Part shown: positions 1-7,541 of the stretch, one piece after another | Numbering within the stretch: position 1 is the first letter of the stretch | How the letters are laid out: each line of letters opens with the position of its first letter | DNA from: Bacteroidales bacterium UBA1217 | GTDB lineage: Bacteria > Bacteroidota > Bacteroidia > Bacteroidales > P3 | NCBI GenBank assembly: GCA_002309335.1 | Contig: DBXH01000001.1 | Coordinates: forward strand, 5,718 to 38,083 | DNA: 32,366 bases | Direction: 5' to 3' | Notes under the pieces: model-generated | Seen by the model: the letters and a program-made list of their open reading frames with translations, nothing else | Told to the model about the DNA's origin: nothing | Databases searched by the model: none | Position numbers and translations under genes: made by a program

Positions 1-507
1 GCCCTCGGCGGCAAGATTGGCAACAGTATCTGTGAGGACGACAAGCTCGACCTGGCTCGCGAACTGATGCGCCGTATGGACGAGAAGGGCGTGAAATACT
101 ATCTGCCCGTCGACAGCGTCATAGGTGACAAGTTCGGCAACGATGCCAACACGCAGATTGTCCCTTCGGGCGAGGTGCCAGACGGCTGGGAGAGTATGGA
201 CTGCGGCCCCGAGAGCTGCAAGGCTATCCGCGACATCATTATGGGCAGCAAGACCATCCTCTGGAACGGTCCTGCAGGTGTCTTCGAGCTTGAGACTTTT
301 GCCAAGGGAACCAACCATATAGCTCAGAGCGTTGCCGACGCTTGCAAGCAGGGATGTTTCGCAGCTGTTGGTGGTGGTGACTCGGTGGCCGCTGTCAAGC
401 AGATGCACCTGGCCGACCAGATGAGCTATGTCTCCACCGGTGGCGGTGCAATGCTCGAGTACCTCGAAGGCAAAGTCCTTCCGGGCATCAAAGCAATAAA
501 GGAATAA
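1..507 (+). CDS. pgk: Phosphoglycerate kinase, C-terminal part (5' end outside window)
   Basis: This is the C-terminal 168 residues of phosphoglycerate kinase, the cytosolic glycolytic enzyme that interconverts 1,3-bisphosphoglycerate and ADP with 3-phosphoglycerate and ATP. The frame is open from base 1, so the gene starts upstream of the window; the internal ATG at 67 is not the true start. Family motifs seen are ALGGKIGNS at the left edge, LWNGPAGVFE in the nucleotide-binding domain, the glycine-rich AVGGGDSVAA, and the terminal STGGGAMLEYLEGK signature with VLPGI just before the end. These make the assignment close to certain. The stop codon overlaps the start of the following radical SAM gene by one base (TAATG), which implies translational coupling. 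Nothing unusual is seen in the visible part. Confidence 0.97.
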   Translation, partial: ALGGKIGNSICEDDKLDLARELMRRMDEKGVKYYLPVDSVIGDKFGNDANTQIVPSGEVPDGWESMDCGPESCKAIRDIIMGSKTILWNGPAGVFELETFAKGTNHIAQSVADACKQGCFAAVGGGDSVAAVKQMHLADQMSYVSTGGGAMLEYLEGKVLPGIKAIKE

Positions 508-2351
508 TGTCACATTTTTTGCCAATAACGCTCGACGAGGTCAAGCGGCTTGGCTGGGATATGGTCGATGTAGTCCTCGTCTCTGGCGATGCCTACGTCG
601 ACCATCCTGCTTTTGGTACTGCCGTCATTGGACGTACCCTTGAGGCGGCAGGCTATAAAGTGGCCATAATCCCGCAACCTAACTGGAGAGACGACCTGCG
701 CGACTTCTGCAAGTTCGGTGCGCCGCGACTCTTCTTTGGCGTCACGGCGGGAGCTATGGATTCTATGGTAAACCACTATACCGCTGCACGCCGTCTGCGA
801 CACGACGATGCTTATACCCCCGGTGGACAGGCAGGTTTCCGCCCTGACCGGGCCACATACGTCTATAGCCGTATCCTAAAGCAACTCTATCCCGACACAC
901 CTGTAATAATTGCCGGCATCGAAGCAAGTATGCGTCGACTGGCGCATTACGACTATTGGGACGACAAGCTGTTTCCCAGTATTTTGGCCGATACACCTGC
1001 CGACCTCCTCAATTACGGAATGGGGGAGAGGACAACCCTCAAAATCGCCAAACTGCTCGACGAGGGTAAGGGTATCAAGGCATGCTACGAGTTGCCGCAA
1101 GTGGCGTATAGAACGGAGAACGGAGAATGGAGAGTGCGACACACCCCACCGCTTCGCGGCACCCCTCTCCAAGAGGGGAAGGGAACAGAAACCGGAGAAC
1201 CCTTCATTGAACTTCACTCGTTTGAGGAGTGCCAGAAAAGTAAGCGTTGTGAGGCCGAGAACTATCATATAATAGAGCAGGAGAGCAACAAGACAGAGTG
1301 CGCCACGCTGGTGCAAAAGCACGGCGACCGCTATGTTGTTGTCAATCCCCCCGAGCCGCCTATGACAACCGATGAGATTGACGCCAGCTTCGACCTGCCA
1401 TATATGCGCCTGCCACATCCAAAATACAAGAAACGCGGCCCGATACCGGCCTTCGAGATGATAAAGAACTCGGTGAACATACACCGCGGTTGCTTTGGAG
1501 GATGCTCGTTCTGCACCATCAGCGCCCATCAGGGCAAACAGATTGCAAGTCGCAGCGAACGTTCGATTATTGCGGAGGTGAAGAAAATGACAGAGGCGGA
1601 GGGTTTTAATGGTGTCATTACCGACTTGGGCGGTCCTTCGGCCAATATGTGGCGTATGAGTGGCAAAAATAAGGAGCTCTGCAAACGGTGCAGCCGCTAC
1701 TCTTGCATCCAGCCTTCAATATGCCGCAACCTCGAGTGTGACCATCGTCCTTTGATGGAACTCTACCGCAAAGTGTCGGCGATGCCGGGTGTAAAACACG
1801 TATATATCGGTAGCGGCATACGTTGCGACCTTTTTGAAACAGCCAACTATGGTTGGCAATATTTCCGCGAGGTGGTGCTGCATCACGTAAGCGGACGATT
1901 GAAAGTGGCTCCTGAGCATACCTCATTGGCCGTTCTAAAACTTATGCGAAAACCCGGCTTCGACCTGTTTGTTGAGACTAAGCAGCGATTTGATGCCATC
2001 TGCAGGACGGCCGGCTTGCGCTACCAGCTGATACCATATTTCATTAGCTCGCATCCCGGCTGCCGTCTGAAAGATATGGCCGATCTAGCAGTACAGATGA
2101 AACAAATGGGTTACCGTCTTGAACAAATACAGGACTTTACTCCTACACCTATGACGCTATCGACCGAGATGTATTATACCGGCATCAACCCTGAGACTAT
2201 GGAACCAGTCTATGTTGCGCGACATCCCAATGAGAAACGCGAGCAAAACCAGTTGTTTTTCTACTATAAGCGTGAATTGCAACCAGCCATCCGTCAGTCG
2301 CTCCGCAACGCCCATCTGGAAAAATATATTCGTCAATTGTTTAATTCATAA
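507..2351 (+). CDS. YgiQ-family (UPF0313) radical SAM protein
   Basis: A 614-residue cytosolic radical SAM protein of the YgiQ family; the reaction catalysed by the family is not established as far as I know. The family N-terminus is present (LPITLDEVKRLGWDMVDVVLVSGDAYVDHPAFG), as is the GIEASMRRLAHYDYW motif. The 4Fe-4S-binding CxxxCxxC lies at Cys329, Cys333 and Cys336 in RGCFGGCSFCTI, followed by the SRSERSI motif. A cysteine-rich stretch (CKRCSRYSCIQPSIC) and a VAPEHTS motif follow, as expected for the family. The start ATG at 507 overlaps the pgk stop. Residues about 202-231 look like an inserted loop encoded by GGAGAAC-type repeats and a short palindrome; family members usually have only a short linker there between the xxxAY and ELxSFEE segments. 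The family assignment is firm, the substrate unknown. Confidence 0.95.
   Translation: MSHFLPITLDEVKRLGWDMVDVVLVSGDAYVDHPAFGTAVIGRTLEAAGYKVAIIPQPNWRDDLRDFCKFGAPRLFFGVTAGAMDSMVNHYTAARRLRHDDAYTPGGQAGFRPDRATYVYSRILKQLYPDTPVIIAGIEASMRRLAHYDYWDDKLFPSILADTPADLLNYGMGERTTLKIAKLLDEGKGIKACYELPQVAYRTENGEWRVRHTPPLRGTPLQEGKGTETGEPFIELHSFEECQKSKRCEAENYHIIEQESNKTECATLVQKHGDRYVVVNPPEPPMTTDEIDASFDLPYMRLPHPKYKKRGPIPAFEMIKNSVNIHRGCFGGCSFCTISAHQGKQIASRSERSIIAEVKKMTEAEGFNGVITDLGGPSANMWRMSGKNKELCKRCSRYSCIQPSICRNLECDHRPLMELYRKVSAMPGVKHVYIGSGIRCDLFETANYGWQYFREVVLHHVSGRLKVAPEHTSLAVLKLMRKPGFDLFVETKQRFDAICRTAGLRYQLIPYFISSHPGCRLKDMADLAVQMKQMGYRLEQIQDFTPTPMTLSTEMYYTGINPETMEPVYVARHPNEKREQNQLFFYYKRELQPAIRQSLRNAHLEKYIRQLFNS
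1111..1196 (+). repeat. GGAGAAC-type repeat plus palindrome inside the ygiQ-like gene
   Basis: Two to three tandem copies of GAACGGAGAA at 1111-1134 read in frame as RTENGEWR. A perfect inverted repeat follows at 1162-1178 (7-base arms CCCCTCT and AGAGGGG around CCA), and a further GGAACAGAAACCGGAGAAC run closes the segment near 1196. The same GGAGAAC words occur between genes at 6363-6392 and inside two other genes, so this looks like a copy of a dispersed repeat tolerated in a surface loop. Confidence 0.6.
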
Positions 2352-2376
2352 CTCACAGTATTAATTCATCACCCCG

Positions 2377-2877
2377 ATGTCTTTATCAATTTTTGCAACC
2401 CGCCTTGTTATCGCCCTCGTTTGCGGTATACTCATCGGCCTTGAACGCCAGCTCCGCCAGCGTAGTGCTGGATTGACAACCAATTCGTTGGTTGCTGTTG
2501 GAGCCTGTATCTTTATCCTAATTTCCGAAACGGTTATCGCCAATGCTGTTGCTTCGGGTGGACTTGTCAATAACGACAATCTACGCGTTCTGGCTCAGAT
2601 TGTTACCGGTATTGGCTTCCTTGGCGCCGGTGTGATCCTGCGCGACGGGTTCACAATCCACGGACTCAATTCGGCAGCCACCTTGTGGTGCTCCGCCGCC
2701 GTCGGCTCGCTGTGCGGATATGGCTTTTGGCGCGAGGCTGTTATCGCTGTGGCTGTCATTCTGTTTATCAACTGGATACTCAAATTCATAGAGCATTATC
2801 TTGAGAACCATCAGAAAGACAATCCTATAGCAGACCCATACGAAAAGAAGGAAGGCAAGAAGCAGGACGAGAAGTGA
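2377..2877 (+). CDS. MgtC/SapB-family inner membrane protein
   Basis: A 166-residue integral membrane protein of the MgtC/SapB family. Seen in sequence: an N-terminal hydrophobic helix (RLVIALVCGILIGLER), the family signature of a charged ER/R segment followed by AGLTTNSLVAVGA, the conserved GIGFLGAGVILR motif near residue 88, and NSAATLWCSAAVG. About four to five membrane segments are visible, with a highly charged lysine-rich cytosolic tail. MgtC proteins are linked in other bacteria to growth at low magnesium and to modulation of the F-ATPase; many short environmental members have unknown roles, and the C-terminal ACT-like domain of enterobacterial MgtC is absent here. It begins 25 bases after the radical SAM gene on the same strand, so co-transcription is plausible but the functional link is unclear. 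Confidence 0.88.
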   Translation: MSLSIFATRLVIALVCGILIGLERQLRQRSAGLTTNSLVAVGACIFILISETVIANAVASGGLVNNDNLRVLAQIVTGIGFLGAGVILRDGFTIHGLNSAATLWCSAAVGSLCGYGFWREAVIAVAVILFINWILKFIEHYLENHQKDNPIADPYEKKEGKKQDEK

Positions 2878-3003
2878 AGATCTGCGGCTCGCTGCCCACT
2901 CTGGCATTTTAAGATAGTCTCAAGGAATATCTATGTTAAATAATGTTAAATTATTTATTTATTGCAGCAAAAACAGCGGTTTCTGTGACTATACTAATAA
3001 ATA

Positions 3004-6000
3004 ATGGGCAAAATGTCTTCTACATATAAGCATTCCACATCTAAAGCCAGTGCACTTCTCAAGTCGCTGACTGCTTTGCTTATTGCCGTTTTGTTACCAT
3101 TATTTTCTGTATCTCAAACTGTTATTATGCCAACTACGGGCAGCGGCGACACAACGATGAGTTATGCCGAACTCTATGACGACGGCGGACCGTATGGCAA
3201 CCATTCCCCAATATGCAATGCCAGTTATATATTCCATACGGTCAATTCGGTGGGTCGTTATCGTGTTGAAGTGCAGAGTAATTTGACGCATCCAGCAGGC
3301 AACGCCAGACTGAATGTCTACAATGGAAGTGTGAGTAATGTCAACCTTATGTGCTCGTGCCCAACCGGACAAGGAGGCGTATTCTACAGCACTGGTAGTA
3401 CTGTCACGGTTAATTTTACGGCCGATGATGATATGCCCACGCAAGGATTCAAGATAATACTGTGTGAATTTGACAACGACGTTGCATCTCAACCTAATAT
3501 GTCTTATACCGACAGCACCACGCTGAGGGTCAGGTGGAACGGAAGGTTCGCTTCCACGCAATGGAGGGTCGACTGGGCTATTGTATGCGAAAATGTCGAT
3601 CTGGACACCTTTTTCGCCAATCCATCGAACTATACCTCCGATACTGTAAGCACCAGAGAACTATATATTTATAATATACCTGTCGGATGCTGGGTGGTAT
3701 ACAGGATTTATGCCGACCCTGTGACGGAATGCTCCCCGACCGTCAGCGGCAACGGGCCTGTATATCAGGCTCCGTTTGTGTGCCCCTGCTTCGGTCCTGC
3801 GAATATCAGCATTGTTGAGCTGGAAGACTCGTTGGTGGTGAGCTGGACTTCCGACACGGTGCCTGAGAGTTGGCATCTGTGGACCCTCTACGGCGAAGTC
3901 GACACTATGTTGGCAGGCACGGTGAACTCGATAACCATACCATACGATTACCCGTGCAGCGGCAGTGGGCTGCATATTGTCAACAACTGCAACTACGGCT
4001 GTAACGTACAATATTTGGCATTGCCCTCGGGCGGATGCCAGCAAACGGTGGGGGGCATACAAATCGGCGCTGTAACAGCGACATCCATAGAGGTTCTGTG
4101 GAACAATGTCGAGGATTCTGCTTCACGTTATATGCTGTCGATGAGCCCGATAAGCTATAGCGGTTGGATGTTTGAAGACACGCTGGCTTATGGCGACACT
4201 TCCTATCTGTTCAATGGCCTTGCGCCGTTGACGCAATATGACTTTCAGGTGAGAGTGATTTGTTCCGACGGCAGGCTGGGATGCTATCCCGTTTCAAGAG
4301 TCTATACTACGCTGATGGATAACTGCATAGACTATTCCGACCCCTATAACAGTCCGCAGGTTAAATATACATTCGGCAGCTATGCCAATCCGACCCAGTA
4401 TATAGGTCGCAGCATTGGTCGCCACACCGTGATGACTATCACTACACAACGCGACTTCAATACAGGCGGGAACCTCCTTTGTGTCCCGCCAGGCGAGCAG
4501 GCATCGTTCAAGCTGGGTGACGACAATGTGGGTGCTACCGGCGAAACGGTGACATACAACTACTTTGTCGACAGTGTCGACAAGGATATGCTGGTGCTGA
4601 AGTATGCCGTCGTGATGCAGAACCCCAACCATACGTCTCAAAACCAGCCGCGCTTCACAATGGAGATACTGGACGAAAACGGTGTGCTGATAGACTCGAC
4701 CTGCTGCTATGCCGACTTCGTGGCAGGCAACAGTCTGGGCTGGAACACAGTGTCGGGCACCAACGTCATCTGGAAAGACTGGACCACCGTGGGCATCGAC
4801 ATCGCACGCTATCACGGCCAGATGATTAAGATTCGTTTCACTACCAAAGACTGCGCCGACGGCGGCCATTTCGGATATGCCTACTTTACTGTTCATTGCG
4901 ACAGCAAGCGCATAGCCCTTGTCAACCTCTGCGAGTCGCTCGACTCGGTGCGGCTTAGGGCACCGGCTGGGTTTGAATACCGCTGGATGCGCGGCGACGA
5001 CACCACGGTCATTTCCACCCAAAACGAGATCACGGTTCCTGCCGACAGCAGCGTCTATCGTTGCTATGCCACTTTCATAGGCAAGCCTGAATGCAACTTT
5101 GTGGTCACCTCGCGGGCTGTGCTGCCCTATCCCAAGGCAGCCTTCAATTACAGCGTGGACACCTGCGCACAAAGGATTTACCTCTACAATCGCAGCTATG
5201 TGGACATCGATTCCGTCTATCTACCTTACGTGCGGCAGACCGTCGTCGATCCCGTATGGATTGTGAACAGCGACACACTTCGGGGCGACACAGTAAGTGT
5301 CGATGCTTCTGCGCCGGTGCCATACAATATCACCCTGTTCTGTTCGCTTAGCCAGTCCATCTGCACCGACAGCACCTCCTTGCAGCTTGCCCCCGCCATC
5401 AGCCATAGCCTGCGTATTATTGGCGATACAACAGCCTGCTCGGGCGACACCGTGCGTCTCTCGCTGGCAGTCGCACCGTTCGACGAAATCTCATTCCATT
5501 GGAACAACAACTCTACCGATACCCTTTGCAGCTTCATCGCCAACGCAGACACCACCCTCTTTGTCGTCTCAACCTATAAGTTCTGCACCGACACAATCTA
5601 TCATAACATATGGACATTCAACAAAAACAACGACACTGTAGCGCTGGTCACCTGCTTGACGCCGATCGACACTCTCGGCTTCAATGTCGACAGCTCAGGC
5701 ATCTATACACATTACTACACCAATCGCTTTGGCTGCGATTCGCTTATTAGCCTCAGCCTCCTTATCCACCCCTCATACTACGACACCGTCAGCACCGTCA
5801 CCTGCAACGAGCCCTTCATCAACAGCGAATTCAGCGAAGATTCAACCGGCACCTACACCCATATCTACTCCACAGTGAACGGATGCGACAGCATATACCA
5901 CCTTCAGTTTTACAGGCACCCGTTGTTCGCCGACACTACCGATGCCGAAATACTCTATGGCGACACCTACACCTTCCACAACACCACCTACGATGCCACT

Positions 6001-6360
6001 GGCCAATACCAAAGCGTCTATATCGACCGCTATGGATGCGACAGCACCTATGCACTCAATCTCAACGTCATACACCTCTGGTTCCCCAACGCCGTAACAC
6101 CCAATGGTGACGGTTACAGCGACATACTCGAAATCGTGGGACTCCTCGGCTCCACCATCTTCGACACACCCAAAATCTCGGTCTACGACCGCTGGGGACG
6201 CCTCATTTACCATTGTGAAAACATAAAGACCCTTTCCGACTTCTGGGACCCGAACAAGACCGACAGTCCCGACGGCACCTACTTCTACCGCTTCACCGTG
6301 AGCACCTCCAACCATCAAATACAGCACAACAGCCCCGTCGAAGTCGTAAGAACACATTAG
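3004..6360 (+). CDS. Large secreted multidomain protein with CHU_C (type B) T9SS sorting domain
   Basis: A 1118-residue exported protein. The N-terminus has a signal peptide (hydrophobic LLKSLTALLIAVLLPLFSVSQ); the ATG at 3013 (Met4) is an equally possible start. Residues about 45-150 resemble a CUB-like sandwich (DDGGPYGNHSP). A fibronectin type III domain lies around residues 350-440 (SIEVLWNN, LAPLTQYDFQVRVIC), followed by a jelly-roll-like segment (about 460-640). Three 50-residue repeats start at Asp877, Asp927 and Asp977, each ending in a GxYxxxY...GCDS core. The C-terminus (residues 1025-1118) is a clear gliding-motility-type CHU_C sorting domain: FPNAVTPNGDG, YDRWGRLIY, DGTYFYRF. It should be secreted by T9SS and anchored at the cell surface. 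No catalytic domain is recognised; adhesion or a structural role is inference. The 3' half uses many C-ending codons. Confidence 0.85.
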   Translation: MGKMSSTYKHSTSKASALLKSLTALLIAVLLPLFSVSQTVIMPTTGSGDTTMSYAELYDDGGPYGNHSPICNASYIFHTVNSVGRYRVEVQSNLTHPAGNARLNVYNGSVSNVNLMCSCPTGQGGVFYSTGSTVTVNFTADDDMPTQGFKIILCEFDNDVASQPNMSYTDSTTLRVRWNGRFASTQWRVDWAIVCENVDLDTFFANPSNYTSDTVSTRELYIYNIPVGCWVVYRIYADPVTECSPTVSGNGPVYQAPFVCPCFGPANISIVELEDSLVVSWTSDTVPESWHLWTLYGEVDTMLAGTVNSITIPYDYPCSGSGLHIVNNCNYGCNVQYLALPSGGCQQTVGGIQIGAVTATSIEVLWNNVEDSASRYMLSMSPISYSGWMFEDTLAYGDTSYLFNGLAPLTQYDFQVRVICSDGRLGCYPVSRVYTTLMDNCIDYSDPYNSPQVKYTFGSYANPTQYIGRSIGRHTVMTITTQRDFNTGGNLLCVPPGEQASFKLGDDNVGATGETVTYNYFVDSVDKDMLVLKYAVVMQNPNHTSQNQPRFTMEILDENGVLIDSTCCYADFVAGNSLGWNTVSGTNVIWKDWTTVGIDIARYHGQMIKIRFTTKDCADGGHFGYAYFTVHCDSKRIALVNLCESLDSVRLRAPAGFEYRWMRGDDTTVISTQNEITVPADSSVYRCYATFIGKPECNFVVTSRAVLPYPKAAFNYSVDTCAQRIYLYNRSYVDIDSVYLPYVRQTVVDPVWIVNSDTLRGDTVSVDASAPVPYNITLFCSLSQSICTDSTSLQLAPAISHSLRIIGDTTACSGDTVRLSLAVAPFDEISFHWNNNSTDTLCSFIANADTTLFVVSTYKFCTDTIYHNIWTFNKNNDTVALVTCLTPIDTLGFNVDSSGIYTHYYTNRFGCDSLISLSLLIHPSYYDTVSTVTCNEPFINSEFSEDSTGTYTHIYSTVNGCDSIYHLQFYRHPLFADTTDAEILYGDTYTFHNTTYDATGQYQSVYIDRYGCDSTYALNLNVIHLWFPNAVTPNGDGYSDILEIVGLLGSTIFDTPKISVYDRWGRLIYHCENIKTLSDFWDPNKTDSPDGTYFYRFTVSTSNHQIQHNSPVEVVRTH
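5632..6075 (+). repeat. Three 50-residue GCDS repeats in the 1118-residue surface protein
   Basis: Three diverged coding repeats with an exact 50-residue period (starts at Asp877, Asp927, Asp977). Each begins with DTV or DTT and contains a (S/A)(S/T)GxYxxxY core followed by GCDS. The first two also share a TC pair near the repeat start. They lie directly before the sorting domain, the position where stalk-like repeats are usual in T9SS cargo. Confidence 0.7.
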
Positions 6361-6362
6361 GA

Positions 6363-6480
6363 AGCGGAAAGCGGAAAGCGGAGAACGGAGAACCCTTTTA
6401 ACCCTTTAACCCTTTAACCCTTTAAACCTTTTAAACCCTTTAAACCTTTTAAACCCTTTAAACCTTTTAAACCTTTAACC
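6363..6480 (+). repeat. GCGGAAA/GGAGAAC repeats followed by an AACCCTTT tandem array
   Basis: From 6363 to about 6392 there are short GCGGAAA and GGAGAAC repeats. From 6391 to 6480 there are about ten tandem units of 8-9 bases: first AACCCTTT units, then alternating AAACCCTTT and AAACCTTTT. The array ends about 13 bases before the start codon of the HD-domain gene, so it forms most of that gene's upstream region. A shorter, more degenerate version lies before nadE (14618-14652). Confidence 0.85.
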
Positions 6481-6493
6481 CCCCTTCAACCCA

Positions 6494-7351
6494 ATGCCCG
6501 AATACATCGTCACAGGCCGTTCCAACGGCACCACCCGCCTCGGTTCGCCCTATTGCAACCTCAAAGTCAAAAACCTCGACGAGGAATTTTCCGTCGCTGT
6601 CTGGGATATCGCTCCCGACGAACCGCCCGCTGTCGGACAGCTTGTCAGTTTCATCACAATCCAGAACAACGATGGCAAACGCTCGGCACGCAAAGGCGAC
6701 ATCCTGCCTGGAGCAATACCTGATGCGTCGCATCCGCTATACCGTCTTTTGCCGCGTCCCATAGAGCGTTCCGTGTGGGATGCCACCATAGCAAACCTTT
6801 GTCAGATGTGTGGCGATTCGCCTTACAACGCGATTATTCGCGAGGTGGCCGACAAACTCTATCAACCCTATTCGCAGTATCCTGCAGCAAGCAGCATCCA
6901 CCACGCATTCCGCGGAGGACTCCTCAACCACACCCACCAGATGCTCCATATGCTCGAAGGCATAGTGCCTTGTATGCCCTATCCTGTGCGCGTCGACCAT
7001 TGCACGCTGGCAATACTATTCCACGACTACGGCAAGATTCAGACCTACAACCGCGACGGCGATGTGCAACCGGTTGACTCATTATTCGGTCATATCTACA
7101 TCTCGGCGGTGGCTCTCCAGCGGGAACTGGAACGCCGCGAGGTGCCTCAGGACGAGATGCAGCGCATCATACATATCATACTCGCCCATCACGGCCAGAA
7201 GGAATGGGGTTCACCCGTCCTCCCTTGCTCTCAGGAGGCCGTCCTGGTGCATTTTCTCGACAACCTTTCTGCCAAGAGCGACACCATTGAGGGCAGCAAC
7301 GATATGGAATACGTTGGAGCGCTGGGCACAAGGGTGGTGAAGAATAATTAG
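6494..7351 (+). CDS. YhaM-like OB-fold plus HD-domain 3'-5' exoribonuclease
   Basis: A 285-residue cytosolic protein with the architecture of the YhaM family of 3'-5' exoribonucleases. Residues about 1-85 form an OB-fold-like nucleic-acid-binding domain (RLGSPYCNLKVKN, GQLVSFITIQN). The HD phosphohydrolase domain follows, with metal ligands His146 (GGLLNHT), His177-Asp178 (LFHDYGKI), His200 (LFGHI), His232/233 (AHHG) and Asp256 (HFLDNLSAK). The GSPVLP and EAVLVHFLDN motifs match the YhaM subfamily. Length is close to that of YhaM (around 310). It follows the 1118-residue surface gene by 133 bases filled with tandem repeats, so it may have its own promoter in or near the array, though I see no clear TAnnTTTG element. 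RNA as substrate is inferred from the family. Confidence 0.88.
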   Translation: MPEYIVTGRSNGTTRLGSPYCNLKVKNLDEEFSVAVWDIAPDEPPAVGQLVSFITIQNNDGKRSARKGDILPGAIPDASHPLYRLLPRPIERSVWDATIANLCQMCGDSPYNAIIREVADKLYQPYSQYPAASSIHHAFRGGLLNHTHQMLHMLEGIVPCMPYPVRVDHCTLAILFHDYGKIQTYNRDGDVQPVDSLFGHIYISAVALQRELERREVPQDEMQRIIHIILAHHGQKEWGSPVLPCSQEAVLVHFLDNLSAKSDTIEGSNDMEYVGALGTRVVKNN

Positions 7352-7357
7352 AAAACA

Positions 7358-7382
7358 GGGTATACGCATTATGCGTAAACCC
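7358..7382. repeat. 25-base near-perfect inverted repeat after the HD-domain gene
   Basis: Arms 7358-7369 and 7371-7382 match at 11 of 12 positions around one central T: GGGT-A-TACGCAT-T-ATGCGTA-A-ACCC. It lies just downstream of the HD-domain stop and about 110 bases upstream of the protease promoter. There is no following T-run, so it is not a typical intrinsic terminator; it could be a protein-binding palindrome or an RNA 3'-end hairpin. Confidence 0.55.
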
Positions 7383-7472
7383 AGAAGTGACCTAGAAGCA
7401 CCCCAGAAGCGCCCTTTAGGTATGCTTGTGTTGGTCGGAGGGCAAAATGTTATTATTTTTTTAGTCTTTTGT

Positions 7473-7503
7473 TTTGCCATATTTGCAAAAATGTGTATTT
7501 TTG
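7473..7503 (+). promoter_or_regulatory. Bacteroidota-type promoter for the protease/cohesin gene pair
   Basis: A TTTG (-33 type element) at 7473-7476 is followed after 19 bases by TATTTTTG at 7496-7503, which exactly matches the TAnnTTTG -7 consensus of the Bacteroidota primary sigma factor. It is 38 bases upstream of the ATG at 7542. This placement supports 7542, not 7371, as the true start of the protease gene, because an upstream start would lie before the promoter. Confidence 0.72.
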
Positions 7504-7541
7504 CAAATTATTTTATGTATATTGTTTCAAAATATAATAAT

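Noticed and set aside
876..1529. 217-codon minus-strand frame opposite the ygiQ-like gene
   Set aside because: It lies wholly inside a well-conserved radical SAM gene and has no motif of its own.
6391..6480. Possible CRISPR array
   Set aside because: The units are 8-9 bases with no spacers; this is a simple tandem repeat.
7371..7541. 57-codon N-terminal extension of the protease reading frame starting at 7371
   Set aside because: The extension lies across the inverted repeat and the TTTG/TAnnTTTG promoter, and the internal ATG at 7542 starts a textbook signal peptide.
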